From the NCBI GenBank assembly GCA_011109175.1, contig RDEW01000058.1, forward strand, positions 6,033-70,032: 64,000 nt of DNA. The letters run 5' to 3'. Positions 23,076-35,714 of the stretch are shown one piece after another. The notes below the pieces were generated by a model that saw nothing but the letters and a program-made list of their open reading frames with translations, made no database searches and was not told the origin of the DNA. Each line of letters begins with the position of its first letter. The first letter of the stretch is position 1. The DNA is from Dicyema japonicum. Taxonomy: Eukaryota; Dicyemida; Rhombozoa; Dicyemidae. A program made the position numbers and the translations under genes.

Positions 23076-23779
23076 TTTAAGTTTCTGCCTTCACATAAAC
23101 TCGGCAAAATAACTGTTAGATGTTGACGTGTGGTTCAATTTTTTGTTCTGCCATTTAGCACTATCTCAGATTCTGTAATATTTTTATGAGAACCTTTCTA
23201 TGTGGTGTATATGGGCACCAGTAATCGGATCAATAAGATGATGCCAATGCAGGGTCGCCACATTTATTCTTTCGTTAAGAAAATAGACTTTTGTCAATTT
23301 CTACCATCAACTCTTCACGCCTATCGTATAATACTGATTTTTGATTTGATCGATGTAATCAAGCATGTTCACAGATCTCTCGGACAAACATTAAACAGTC
23401 TCTAATGTCGTTGAACTCAAACGAGATTGTCTTGACTATTCTTTAGGTCTAATTTGGGAACTCCACATAAAATTGAATGAAAATTCACGGATACACCACA
23501 TTTTTTCAAAAGTCCCAAAATATATCTCCGTTTGCGAGGCCTCTGAGTTAAACTGTGATTGCATTCCAAATTTTATTGATGACTTCCGTACCAATTCTTT
23601 TAATCTCTCCGGCGATTTCGGAAGTGATTGGGACAAATGGGAAACACCGAAGGATGAATACCTCTTCAATTTTCTCGTTCTTTAGTGTCGGTTTTTGGTG
23701 AATAAATTGACCCCCGTCACGTCCGGTACAGAATCTTCCAATGTAGGGTCAATTGAGTTGAATTTATTAATTTGAGGAC
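23076..23779. other. Spacer with an open segment on both strands (23,436-23,685)
   Basis: Frames of 70 (+) and 77 (-) codons overlap at 23,436-23,685. The minus frame is Ser- and charge-rich (S-H-L-S-Q-S-L-P-K-S-P-E-R-L-K-E-L-V). No domain, repeat partner or splice evidence. Confidence 0.3.
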
Positions 23780-23850
23780 CCCAAGATCATAAGAAAGATT
23801 AAAAACCACTAACTAAGTGATCCCAGCATCAATTAAATTCTGGATCCTCC
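23780..23850 (-). repeat. Hairpin 3' terminus of an RT-B-like element
   Basis: Minus strand GGGATCACTTAGTTAGTGG ... ATGATCTTGGGG followed by an AATTAATAAATTC tail. It has the G-I-T-stop codon arrangement seen at RT-B ends. Confidence 0.5.
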
Positions 23851-24799
23851 TTGCAATGTCCCAACTGTAGAACGCTAATGCCTACAAAGGAACTCAATCG
23901 GGATCTCTCTCTTTAGGATCGATCGATGTTGCTATGCTCGAGAAATCGCATGGCCCAATGAGTTTCTTTTTTACAGAAACACAGGAATTCGCTGCCATGG
24001 TTCTTGTGGACTTTTCTGAAAGAAGAGTAGGAAGAGGGGGTTGTAATAGTTTAGGATGCAACGTGCCGTTTTTAGTGTAGCATCATGCGGTTCACCAGTT
24101 GTGGTGTGCTCAGTGTAAGATCAGCATTAAAAAAGAATCGTTCAGCATTCTCCGTCCCTCCACAGCCTCGTTTTGGGAGACCAAGTGCCTCTAAATTAAG
24201 GGATCTCCCAAAAACAAGTGTTATGCATATTATTTAATCTCAAATATAAAAATAATTTTAGGAAAGTAATCGGTTATCTGACTCCAGTTTTTATTATGTT
24301 TATTACGTTTTTCATCGATTATGGTGGACACTAGTAGAAATATTTGAGCGACTCGGGAGATAGTAGAAAATATCTCCTCCAAATTAACAACTGAATTTTA
24401 CGTTTTTTTAACTACCGTATAATTTTTTAGTTTCTATATCCCCATTATATATTATTAATATCGTCGCTTTGAGAATTCAACGTTTTGTTCTGCAAGGTTA
24501 TCTTCAATTGTCTGAGAATCACGATCTTTTTGATTTCAACGATTTGAAAAGAAATTGCATCAACTTTTCCCCAGTTTTTGGAAACTAGCATAATTAGCTA
24601 ACCTAGGCTCAATTGTTTCATCTCCGTCGTGCAATCACAATAATTCTACCATGAATTTATAATAAAGATCTTTCACGTTTTTTATTATTTTAAGGTTGTA
24701 AACAGGATTTAGAATTTTTCAAAAAATAAAAATTTAATATTGCTACTTTTTATTTTTTACAATAATAAAATTGTCAAGTAATAATCTCCTGGTGAATAT
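23851..24799. other. Spacer, nothing recognised
   Basis: No gene, RNA or repeat boundary seen. Confidence 0.4.
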
Positions 24800-25020
24800 A
24801 TGATTATTAAAATTTTTCCGGCGAAGAATGAAGCGGTGGTATTACGTGTAATGAAAACGAAAGAAGGCTGACTTACTTCTTCCCCTGTTTTCGGAAGCAG
24901 AAACCTGTAATAGACTATCGGAGGATTGATTTGGTTGTCACAGGAAGACGTTCTCCCCTGGGTTTTTTTGGATTAATTATATGTACTGTTTTGTTGGTCT
25001 TACCAAAGATGTTTTTTCGT
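24800..25020. repeat. Dispersed repeat SINE-D, copy 1
   Basis: Matches 53,930-54,130 in order: a GGT(A)TTACGTGTAATGAAAA-type block, CTACTTCTCC/TTACTTCTTCCCC, GCCTGTAATG/ACCTGTAATAGA, TCGGAGGAT and GGGCTTAC/TGGTCTTACC. Two copies only; orientation undetermined. Confidence 0.45.
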
Positions 25021-25419
25021 AGTCAAAAACTATTCACAACAAAAATATTATAAACTGCGATTCCTGGCCGACATTCAAATGATTATCTCTTAATTCCAAT
25101 GATAAACAGTTTTGGTACCGACCCCAGCATCTCGGAGAAAACCCTCTGGATCACTGTGCTTGGATGAGAGTTCTACTGGAACGCGCTAGGATCACTGGTT
25201 TAATATTTTGTCTTTAACTTTAGAGCAGCCACTCTTGACTCAAAGAACCTTCAGGAGTTGTTAACTTTTATAACTAATTATCCCTTTGGATAATGGCTCA
25301 AAATTCGTGCAAACAGTTGTTGATTGGCTGACATTTCTCAAATAACTTATAAGAATTAAAAAAATTAAGTCTTCTAAAACGACTTTTAAGTCTTCATTTA
25401 ATGCAGATTGTAGAGTTGT

Positions 25420-26350
25420 ACTGAGCCTTTTTTGGTATACTCAACATTCTTCCATGTAATATTTTCCATCACCCGGTTTCCTGTACACCCAACTCCATCC
25501 TCAAAATGTAACCGAAAAGTCTCCATCTCGATCGTTGGATTTCCATCGACAGTGGTTCGCTATTATTAATTTGTATAAGTTTGCGTCAGTTATCCTCATA
25601 GTGTATCGCATACATTCTTGAACCTGACACGGCAAAAGCTGTCACTACTCTCCATAGAGTGTTATGGCAGGCCCATGCCCCCAATTATATATTAGGATAG
25701 GTAAGAAAAAGATTGCATATCTTTACTTTGTGATTACTGCACGTTTCAATAACAAATAAGATCTCGAGTTTCGTATAAGGTTTTGTTACTTCTACACAAA
25801 ATATAGTCGATTTCGTTGTATATTTTAATCAGGTTCCATTTTTGTCCTTTTGAACAAAGTAGTCTTGTGTCTTAGGATGATCGAAAGCTGTATAAACAAG
25901 TTGTGGATCAGCAGAATTGGACTAATGATAGCAGTAGAGGAATTTCGACGGTTCCGAAATACAAGTCTCCTCATTTCGGCTTTACCAACTATGGCATTCC
26001 AATCTCCACCAATCAACGTCAGAAACGATTACGAAAGTAAATGAATGTCCCAGTCAAGCATGAATAGAACACGATAAGCTCTATAGGGTCTGCATTAACC
26101 CAAACAGCAGTTGGGGGGTTAGACCTTAATAATAGAGATGGCAGAACTGGGTTTCACTCTGAACTTGAATTGTAGTCCTACAATGCGAACGCCACACAAT
26201 GTTATAAAAGTCTCTGTGACTGGGAATCCAAGCCTATAATGTCAGCAATCAGAGTCCACATCAATAATATAATAATCCTACAATTACGTAGTAAATATTT
26301 GATAATTTTCGTCTTTAAGAAAGCAATACTGACTCCATGGATTGATAAAT
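25420..26350 (-). pseudogene. RT-A relative with the RT domain deleted
   Basis: Read on the minus strand the segment first gives endonuclease remains: G-G-D-W-N-A-I-V-G-K-A at 25,980-26,010 (compare A-G-D-W-N-A-R-A-G-K-A) and a D-..-Y-..-L-G stretch near 26,230. It then passes directly to the far C-terminal part: Y-A-I-H-Y and Q-R-S-R-W-R-L-F-G-Y-I-L-R-M near 25,520 (compare S-R-W-S-L-F-G-H-I-L-R). The region between, which should hold the RT catalytic core, is missing. Stops and frame changes are frequent. Confidence 0.6.
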
Positions 26351-26439
26351 TGCAAAGTTGATATTTTTTGAACGTATTAGTATAGAAAGTACCGTTTATA
26401 ATAAAATAAATATTATTTTAAACAAAATGATTTGATTGT

Positions 26440-26885
26440 CAGCTCTGAAGGCTACAGGCTTCCCATCACAGCTTGAACCCGTGGGTCTCGATCGAGGAGA
26501 CGGAAAGAGACCTGACCCTTTTCCCTTACACATCCGGAAGATCTTTGGTCTGGGACGCAAATTGTGTTGATACGTATTCAAGCACAAACCTCCTTAAATC
26601 AGTTCAGACACCTGGAGCAGCTGCTTCAATTGCGGAAAACCTAAAAATCAAAAAGTATTCTTGCCTCGGGACCGGTGCCGCTTTACTCCTGTTGCGGTCG
26701 AGTCATCAGGAGCCGTTGGTCCAATGACGGCTGAGTTCTTGCGCGAGCTCGGAGGAATGGTTGCCAGAAAAAAGGGATCAACAGGAAGGGTTCTGGCTAA
26801 GACAAAGGATTAAGTGACCTTACTCCGAGGGAACTCATTCGCAATCCACGCAGCAGGCTTCCTCAATTAACATTTGTTTTTTTAT
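26440..26885 (+). pseudogene. RT-C C-terminal region with PD-(D/E)XK-like core
   Basis: Across two frames the product reads L-E-P-V-G-L-D-R-G-D-G-K-R-P-D, then L-T-L-F-P-Y-T-S-G-R-S-L-V-W-D-A-N-C-V-D-T, then S-V-Q-T-P-G-A-A-A-S-I-A-E-N-L, then R-F-T-P-V-A-V-E-S-S-G-A-V-G-P and F-L-R-E-L-G-G. K-R-P-D followed by V-W-D-..-C-V-D-T is the PD-(D/E)XK-like arrangement known in this class of RT polyproteins. One-base shifts near 26,515 and 26,665 and a stop after A-K-T-K-D break it. Its second half is nearly identical to 6,835-7,100. Confidence 0.65.
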
Positions 26886-26949
26886 CTATATTATAAAATT
26901 TAAATAAAATTAATTTAAATAAACATAACATAATTATTTAAATTAAAAA

Positions 26950-27625
26950 CAAAATAATGAATGAAGCGGAGACTCGACACATCAGCAGCAAAGTCCTTCG
27001 TCACACTGTTTACCACCTACAAAAGACAGCTCTGTATCGAACCAAAAGTCTTTATGAAGAACGAAACTATCTATATTAACAAAACACCGAAGATTCTGGG
27101 AGTAACCATTGATCAGGACTCACCTTTATCCGGTATGTTGAAAACAAAGTAACTTATGCTTTGAAAAAAATGAGAATTTTAAAAGTGCTCTCAAAAACAC
27201 TAAGAGACCAAACTGGTGTCCTTGCCACGATTTACAAACAATTTATCCGACAAACGATGACGTATGCAAGTCCTTCATGGGCAATGAAAATGTTACGATC
27301 TTCCTCATTGAAATTATCCGCAATCGAGGAGACTGCAATAAAGTTAATTGGACCAGAACACAATATCCAACCTATTGAAAACTTTTTAATCGAACTACAA
27401 CGGAAACTATTAAAGAAGGCTATTCTACCGAGCTGCCCTCTATTCCAAATACTATCGAATTATCTACAATCATAAAGAAATTTGAGCCGATGCCATGTCC
27501 AATGAGAAGAGCTGTTTAGGATTTTCGACCCCGCCGAACTCGTCCTCACCTTTGTCGGTCAGGGATCACTTAGTTAGATGAGAACTTTTATTTCTTTCAT
27601 TTGACCCAGTGATCCTGGGGGTAAT
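26950..27625 (+). pseudogene. RT-B LINE, RT C-terminal part and 3' hairpin
   Basis: Frames at 26,961-27,152 and 27,161-27,475 give K-S-F-V-T-L-F-T, I-N-K-T-P-K-I-L-G-V-T-I-D, then K-Q-F-I-R-Q-T-M-T-Y-A-S-P-S-W-A and E-T-A-I-K-L-I-G. These are the blocks after the catalytic box of jockey/CR1-type RTs (compare N-P-x-I-L-G-V-T-x-D and E-Y-A-S-P-A-W). The reading ends C-R-S-G-I-T-stop inside the hairpin GGGATCAC (27,562-27,569) / GTGATCCT (27,609-27,616), followed by GGGGTAATAATAATAATATG. The element is 5'-truncated and frame-broken. Confidence 0.65.
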
Positions 27626-28199
27626 AATAATAATATGATCTTAACCCCCGCTAGTATCGGCAACAATCATGTGTCTCCCAAGTTTTTTAAAGTCTTTAGT
27701 TTTGTACTGGACGAGATTCGAATCTAGATCCTTTGTGGATTTGACATTTCCTTGTTCAGAACTTTGGGTTTCCAACGTTTTTTGAGTCCGTCATCACTTC
27801 CATGATCACTAGAACTCATGGACTTTCATCCACCATCAAGCGAGTGGACATTTTGTGTAATAGAGGTATGTCACCACCGTAATTGTCTGGTCAATTAATA
27901 TATTCTCAATAAAAAGTGGATTCCTGTAATTTTTGTTGACGGGAGTTCGCAATTTCACAATCTCCCCCAAATTGAATATAAAATTTAATATACCTTATGT
28001 AATGATCTTTGACTGAGAAAGTCAAATCTTCCGATGAACTAATGTACTACAGAATCAATCAACTCACTCACCTAGTTTTTCTCTAGAATGTACTCAATTG
28101 ATTTGATCACGTTTCTATGTCCTTTATAAGACTTCACTATGCAGCACTTGTCTGCACAAGGTTGTGATTGGAATATTATTCGACAGAACTTCCAGACAA
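27626..28199. other. Spacer with a box-B-like motif
   Basis: At about 27,715 the minus strand carries AGATTCGAATCTCG, a box B-like sequence, but no box A or tRNA fold was found. Otherwise nothing recognised. Confidence 0.35.
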
Positions 28200-29060
28200 A
28201 TTTCCCGCTTCTAAATTATGCTAAGATCCCCTATTTTAGACTTAACAAATATGACGAGTTGGCTCTTTGTTAATTGTTTGGAAGATTACGAGGTTATAAA
28301 TCGAGCTTACTTCAAAGCTGTTGAAAGTCTTTGTTTACCTTCCTTTCATAACCATCGGCGATGGGATAGACAGAATAAAATGTTTTTACAAATTTCCAGA
28401 TTACTTCATCCAAAAAATCTGGAGAGCACGTACATACAAGTTAACAAAGATCCCACGAATCACTCAAAACCTCAAGATTAATAAATTATGAGTAAGGGAA
28501 GAGGGGAACTGTCTTTTATGATGCATTAAAAATAAGACAAAAGAGGAAACTGGTTTCCTTGTTGCTTGCGACGCTGGAATTGCTGAGTCGTCTAGGAAAT
28601 TTTTGAAGATCCTGGAAATTAGAGGAATGTTGAAACTCTCATGTGGTTCCCTATACAGGCTGATCGACAACACATTATCGAATTCAAAATTGGAGTCCAA
28701 CAAGACGACCCCAGTGGCCCCCTACTCTTTGCCTTGAGCATCGATTATGCAGCATCGGTGATTGGGACTCCACTGAACTTATGGTACCTGGATGATGCGA
28801 TCGTCGGAAGGAATTGCAAATTTTGCTGGCAAAGGTCGAGTACGCCATCTTAGCACTTGCAGCACTCTGGTTGGAACCAAATCCGTACAAATGTGAAATC
28901 ATTAGCGTTGCTTGTTGAGAGGACAACTTTGACCGTGTAATGGCTACGATTTCTACATATCTAAGGAATGTCTCGGTCACTCGACTCGAAAAACGCAATT
29001 TTATCGGCTCTCTCTAAATGGAAGTAATATGTCAAAAATGCATCTGGAGAAGCTCGATAA
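28200..29060 (+). pseudogene. RT-C reverse transcriptase core fragment
   Basis: The frame at 28,641-28,853 reads I-E-F-K-I-G-V-Q-Q-D-D-P-S-G-P-L-L-F, then S-P/T-P-L-N-L-W-Y-L-D-D-A-I-V-G. In this RT class the expected boxes are S-G-V-Q-Q-G-D-P-L-G-P and N-x-W-Y-L-D-D-G-T-L-G-G, so motifs 5 and the catalytic Y-L-D-D are recognisable with typical decay. After a one-base shift the text continues L-A-K-V-E-Y-A-I-L-A-L-A-A-L-W-L-E-P-N-P-Y-K-C-E-I, matching the helix with L-N-P-x-K-C-E. Stops at several points make it dead. Confidence 0.65.
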
Positions 29061-29894
29061 ACAAAAACGAAATTCCAACAATAAATCTTAATATATCCGA
29101 TACTGAATAAAATTAAACATCGAGATGACCCTTGTTCTTAACAGCAATATCAATCCTGTGTAGACTGTCACGAACACTGGAAAAATTAGTCCTAAAAAGA
29201 ACACGCCATTTTTAAAACTATGTCAGAATAAAAATTCTTATAATTCACTCGCCCAATAAATAAAAAACGGCAGTGATCGGAAAGAGCGCTCATCTCGCGT
29301 TGTAGTTAAAGGACATTTGTAGTTTTGAAAGTATTAATTTTCTTTCTAAATTAAAAGCTAAAATTTTTAAAATAGAAATTTGGAGATATTTGCTAAAATT
29401 TAAATTTATTTTATTAGTATATAAAAATTTCTAATTTTTTGAATAGTTTTTATGTGTTATAATTTTATTTAGGTTTTAATGGCCTCTTTATCAGTGGAAG
29501 AAAATATCTGTGATTTTAGTGACAAATCAATTCGCCTAGGTACATAAATTACCCTAAAAATAGGATTCATCAGAAAAGTGTATTCACTATTATCACTTCA
29601 ACTGCTATACTCAGTCGGCATAATTTGCTTATTTATATTCACGTAATTTTACAAAATGACCAATAGAATTGAGATTAATATCTACATGCGAATCCAAATT
29701 TGGTTTATGTACACAAATATGTATTCCCACGTATAAACATAGGGCCTTTGTCATTGTGATGTTATTCATAAATATTTATCTCTCTTCTTATATTCGCAAA
29801 GTTCCTCAAAATTACATTATGCTTTTCTTATTTGTCAGTTATTAGATTTATTTAGACATTTTTCTTATCTAACTATATGGGGCTGTGACCTGGT

Positions 29895-30231
29895 TTACTT
29901 GGGGATTATTGTAGTTACTATAATATCTTTGCTGTGCTGATCGCCATTGGAGTGACCGCTGTTATGGCTATTGGGCTTACCTTGTTCAGTTTTCAGACAA
30001 AGGTGTTGTGTGGTTGATTTTAGATCGACTTTACGATAACAGCTGGATGGGCATTCTGTGCAATTTTGGTCTTGATTGTGTTTGGACTGATATTCCCGAT
30101 CTCTCACGTGCCTGTGTTACATAAGGTTTACTCATGTCTGTGTGCCTTGATATTCTGTTGGGTTTGACGGAGACTGATTGTAGTATATTGTGATTGACAC
30201 TCAAATGTTGATGGATGGACATAAAGAGCAT
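29895..30231 (-). other. Two overlapping ORFs kept in unit 1 and in the inverted copy
   Basis: Frames of 70 and 66 codons (minus) are open here and, in the inverted copy, at 51,940-52,276 (+). For example, K-V-D-L-K-S-T and H-L-C-L-K-T-E-Q-G-K-P-N-S-H-N-S-G-H-S are shared. Both overlapping frames are similarly conserved, so this is sequence identity rather than proof of coding. Units 2 and 3 have lost the region. Confidence 0.3.
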
Positions 30232-31119
30232 ACCATTTCACCTGAGGATTATGTGTGGGCTGCACTCAATCTGTATTGTGATTTTGTCAACCTATTCCTT
30301 ACCATTCTGCGTTTATTTAACAAAGATGAATAAATAATACTGTTTTATTGGTTTGTGAAATCAAATTGCTTTTATTGAGTTTGGTATTTTAATAATTTCT
30401 AACATTGAGAACTCTGAAGTTTCTCTCTCAAGCCTACATCGCACACCATCCTATCACATCTATCCAAATCCCTCAACAAAAGAAAAATTATTATGACAAC
30501 GAGTGACCGAAATCGTCAGAACAGAGACAGGGTCATATTTCTTTGAGAACCATCCGAATACTCGGGATAATAAAATACTAAGTCGTCTCCTCCTCCAATA
30601 GACGGTCTGAATGTTTTCTTTGGGGACATCCGGGTAAACCTGGCTCTTCTTCCTCTACCGACGCACGTATGTAAACTGGATGATGTAAAAGATGTCATGT
30701 CCCCTTTTTTAACCTCTCTATTTCGACAGCAAATCACCTTTTTGAATGTCCTGAGTTAGTGCAATGTTTTCGACAACGACAAGACTTTCCGATATATGGA
30801 GGCAACCGGCAATTGCTGCGTCCTTCTTGATTGTCACTGATCTCGTGCAAGTTAGTTAGATTGGGGTTACTTAACTAACTAACATTGACCTTAAGTTCTT
30901 TACTTTAGTCGAAAGGTACACCTAAGGACATAATTTTATTTTTAGGGTCAATTCTTGTTAAGGGAAACTATTATTATGCTTATTACATGGTCTCCCCTTC
31001 ATGAGGAGTAACTCCCATTGTGGGCTCAGTGTCTGCATTTTAAACAGAGTTCATATCAGCTATGTCAGGTTAATTAATTATTCATAAGTTTGATGTCTCA
31101 TACACCTTATATAGGTTTA

Positions 31120-31480
31120 TTGCATTGAGCTCTGTATGCAACAAATTTATGACATTCTCTCACATTTTAAGCAATATTGTTCAAGACTACATGACATTAC
31201 TTCCTTTGTCTCCTAACACTCCAAGGTAGCGATAGCCTTCATGTCCATTAAGAAATTTTACTTCTTCCATACATCTCAGATTAATGGTAGACTTTACAGA
31301 ACTCATCAATATCATTTATCATCTTCACCATTGAATCTTCCTTCTCAGTAAATATTTTTACATCATCAATGAAAAGTAAGTGATTGGTTAAATACGTTAT
31401 CAATGATGAATTACTTTGGAATATGTACAATTTTGGGAATTTATTATTTTAAGTTTTGCTTAAAAGAGCTACGACTAGGT
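31120..31480 (-). pseudogene. RT-D reverse transcriptase fragment (FIDD box) in unit 1
   Basis: On the minus strand the frame reads N-H-L-L-F-I-D-D-V-K-I-F-T-E-K-E-D-S-M, then (shifted) R-C-M-E-E-V-K-F-L-N-G-H-E-G-Y-R-Y-L-G-V-L. The known pattern in one class of metazoan RTs is N-H-L-L-F/Y-M-D-D-L-K-L followed by E-G-Y-K-Y-L-G-V-L, so the catalytic DD box and the following L-G-V-L block are both seen. It is embedded antisense in the array unit. Confidence 0.6.
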
Positions 31481-34354
31481 GACACAGATAATAATAATGA
31501 GTGAATCACATGCTTTCTTATCGTCAATCAAGTTGCAAACAAATTATTCCCATATTCATTATTTACACACTGATTGATCCAGTTGTCATAAAAATTGTCG
31601 TGGTATGAAATGACAGAATCTATCTAATTAGAGCACCTAATTGGGTTCTAAATATGATGATTTATCATTTAACTTTTTATAAGCCTACCTGTTATCTTTT
31701 GCTGTTAATGTAACTGGTTTTGTAACCAATTTTAAATTTTTAAAAGCAATAATATAATTAATATATTATTCAAAATACGTAATAAAATTGAATAAATAAA
31801 TTAAATAGAATAAAGTAACTAAATCTTATTTCTAACCAAAATCCTTATTTTCTATAGTCATGTTAGCATTAATTAATTACGATTGCGACACATGCCAAGC
31901 ACGTTGTCTGGGTTTCTTATTGCACTACAGACTGAAATAATATTTATAATTACATATTCGATATGTTGATTGGTAGAATAACCTAATTGTATTAATATCA
32001 AAAAATACATTCCATCATTATTTAGATATATCTCAGTAAAGACAGGTTTAAATCTAAACTAAAAATAATTCTATACGCTTGTGGTATGTTAAATGGATCA
32101 AAATAATGCAAGAATACTAATTTAATATTAAGAATACCCTTCTAATCGAACATTATCTGAAAGAGCTACTCTAAAAGATTGTATAATAGAATCAGTAGGA
32201 AAATAACTATAAATTAATAATATAACTTACACATGTTCGAGATTTATCAGTGTTTCTGCAAAATTGATATGTATAAGTGTCAGTCCATAACAAGTTTTGA
32301 ATGACTAACAATTTAAAATATATAAAACATTGCTATAATTGTACCTAGGAAACGTATTCGAATGAATAGTTGTAATACTATGATCATTTTGGCAACGACT
32401 ATAAATAATTTATATATAATACAAATTTTCAACATTCAATGTATCAAATGAAAAAATATTTCCGTCATGTATAGTAATGTTTCGTACATTAAGAATTGTA
32501 TCTCTGAATCGTAGTTAAGTTCAGGATTATTCCGAGTTGACAGTCAATCCAATATCTGTAATAATAAATGATTATAAATATTACACATTGATACGATCAA
32601 TTACTTGATCGTTACATTCTTTTATCATAGTCGTGTAATAAAACATTGTTGTAAAGATAACAGAATAGTACATCATAATTATTGCATCAATTTACGGAAT
32701 TTGTTTTATAAACCTATTAATTAATTCATATTTCACTATCCATAGCGTCGACAATGCGCTCACACTTGTGCACAAATTAGAAATATATTTTTCCTATAAA
32801 ACCTTCCCAACAGCTTATCAGTTTCCATAATATCTTTTAATGTCACAACTATTAATCTCAAAACACGTTTCCGCGTATTTTACATATTTCCATATGATTA
32901 AACAACATGCTCAAAGTCAGTGCTTTGAACGGTGATGATTTTTATTCTTCCGAGTGGTGTTTTTGAACTACAAATTTATTAAAATATTGAAAAATCATCA
33001 CTATTATGACTTTTGTTTTTAATAAAGTGAAAGAAATTTACGACAATAGTGATTATTTCTGCAATGTCTTGAGAATTGGATTCAATCAAATCATTGAGTC
33101 TTATAATGAGTTTGACGACCATTACTTGGATATTTATAGAAAACAAATTTTTGTAAGAATCAATTTAAATTAATTTCACTTAAATATTGTTATGGTAAAT
33201 CACATAATTTTTCTGTTGCATATTGATTTTAATGGTGCTTTAGATTGTTCTTGATTTTATATTTGGATATTTGTAGATCTTAGTAATCTGCTCTTTTACT
33301 TTGCGTAAATTTCGCTCTAATTTTTGAAGGTAAATAAGATCTCAAATGGCTGATTATTTTAAAATGAGAGACCATTTTGACAATCCGTACTAACAATCTG
33401 TGATGTATGACTTAATAATTTAATTAATTGTAATATTTGTCTTGAACAAAAATATTGTATTTTAATTCTTTAACAATTTTATCCCTTTGTTTTTAGTTAT
33501 TCATTAGCTAATCATATGTTATTTCTTATTCAATTGATAGTTATTACTTCTTTAAGTATAGTGTGAGTTCTGTCGCAGGTGAGGTTCATGTAATGGAAAT
33601 ATTACCTGCTTTTTGTTTGAAGGGCGTTTTTATAATTAAGGTTAACAATAAGGAAAACTGATGCTTATTTGAAAATTCTAAATTAATTAACACAATTTTA
33701 TATTTCGAAAAGTACTTAGATATTTCAAATCTTTGTTAAGAGACTGCGCGTGATTTCACAAGCATACAGAGAGTGCATATAAGTATTAAATGAGCAATCA
33801 ATTTTTTTATCAAATAATTACGTTGAGTTCATGAAATTAGAAGCAGATAAGTGATAAAATTATAAGCAATTCCTTTATAACCATGCTCGTTGGAGAAGGG
33901 GAATTTAAACTGGTTGTTCAGCTGTGCTTAAAAATAGGTAGTGGACTATGTAAAGCATTTTTTCTGAATTAGACTCTATTGCTGGTTTTCTTCTAAAGTT
34001 GGGCCTGATGCAGAAATATCTGATCTCCTCTACTGGAAAGTTGGGAAAATATCATATCTCCTAACAATTATCGACCAGATGAATAAGGAAGACAAAGTTG
34101 AGTGGGTTTCGAAAGTTTCCGAGTATCCCAGGCAAGATTGGGAGACTATCTCGAAGTGGATGGCCTTTAATAGGGAAAACCTTCATTAAAAATTTCATAC
34201 GTAAAGTCCATGGAAAATCGGAAGAGGTCGTCAAAATTTAAACCAAAGTGGTTTATTGCTCAAATAGATCGGAGAACTTGGAAATATATTCAACAATCGG
34301 AATATCATATTAAGGAGATGCTATAGATGGGTTCTACTACCAAATTCGTGAATT

Positions 34355-34930
34355 GATGTTGATCCCTCGCGATGGTCGTAAACCTACGTAGAAAGTTCAG
34401 TACCAACTTCTTAAAAAGGAGGTTGTATTTGCTAGTAACCCCACAATCATATTAAGTGTCCACCATAAACAATATTACAGATTTTATTTTTTCTAGACAA
34501 TTTATTAAAGTCACAAATTAATAAAAATGGTACTAAATAAAAAACAAAGACAAATACAAGAGCAGCAATGCATAGCAACTCTTCCCGCCCTCCGGGAACT
34601 TCGATGGTTAAATTCTTCACGAAAGAAGACAAGAGGCTGTGCACGTCTGAAGAATCTAAATTCGCAAACGGAATCTCTATAAAGATGTTTAAAGCAGGAC
34701 CAGATTCCATGACAAAGAAAGCGGAACCCACTCGTGAAACCGATACGAGAGCGACCGACACTTCTAGTACATACTCTTACAAACTGACTATTCAGATCTC
34801 AGTCGACTCTGCTATGAGTGCGATTAAGATCTCTAACGTATTGATATCATTAAGATCTTACTTATACGACAAATCACGATATATTAGCATGAGCCAGAAG
34901 AAATTATCTGTGATTTTAGTTACCAATCAA
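34355..34930 (+). pseudogene. Gag-start remnant ending unit 1
   Basis: Contains M-L-I-P-R-D-G-R-K-P-T and, after shifts, K-K-Q-R-Q-I-Q-E-Q-Q-C-I-A-T-L-P-A-L-R-E-L, as in the complete gag at 43.4 kb, up to D-K-S-R-Y-I-S-M-S, where the next unit begins. Confidence 0.55.
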
Positions 34931-35714
34931 TTCGCTTAGGTACATAAATTATCCTAATAACAGGATTCATTAGAAAAGTGTATTCACTATTTTCACTTTA
35001 AATAACATTCTAAGTCGGCATAATCTGCTTATTTATATTCACGTAATTTTACAAACTAACCAATAGACTTAAGATTCATATCTACATGAATGTCCAAATT
35101 TGGTTTATGTACACAAATATGTATTGCCACGTATAAAATAGGGCCTTGGTCATTGAGATGTTACTTAAAAAAACATTTTTTTCTACTTTTATATGCAAAG
35201 TTCCTATAAATTACATTATGCTTTTTTTATTTGTCACTTTTTAGATTTATTTAGACATTTTTCTTTTCTAACTAGATGGGGGATGTGACCTGGTTTACTT
35301 GGGGATTATTGTTGTTACTATAATATCAATGCTGTGTTGATAGCCATTGAGTGACCACTGTTGGTAAAGCTGACTCGTCTCTCTCTAACGACGCAAGTAT
35401 GTAAACTGGATGATGTAAAAAATGTTTTGTCCCCTTTGTAACCTCTCTGATTTGACAGCAAACCACCTTTTAAATGTCCTGAATTAGTGAAATGTTTTTT
35501 TTACAACGACAAGACTGTCTAATATATGGAGGCAACCTACTTAATTGCCGTTAGTCTCCTACAAGTTAATGAGATTTGGGTTACTTAACTCACTAACATT
35601 TACTTTGTCCTTATGTTCTTTGCGTTAGTCAGTACCTGCAGATTAAACTGAGTTCATATTAGTTTTTTCAGGTTAATTAATTATTTATAAGTTTGATGTC
35701 TCATAGACCTTAGG

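Noticed and set aside
22880-23107. 75-codon minus-strand ORF over SINE-A as a gene
   Set aside because: The frame is not kept in the other SINE-A copies (125-270; 13,935-14,100); it is a by-product of a GC-rich repeat.
26620-26720. A C-F-N-C zinc-knuckle-like reading (also near 6,860) in one frame
   Set aside because: The other frame gives the conserved RT-C text G-A-A-A-S..K-K-Y-S-C-L-G-D-R-Y; the cysteines are an out-of-frame coincidence.
34447-34761. 104-codon minus-strand ORF with hydrophobic stretches opposite the gag-start region
   Set aside because: The plus-strand gag frame is repeated in all three units and matches the complete gag; the antisense frame is not kept in unit 3.
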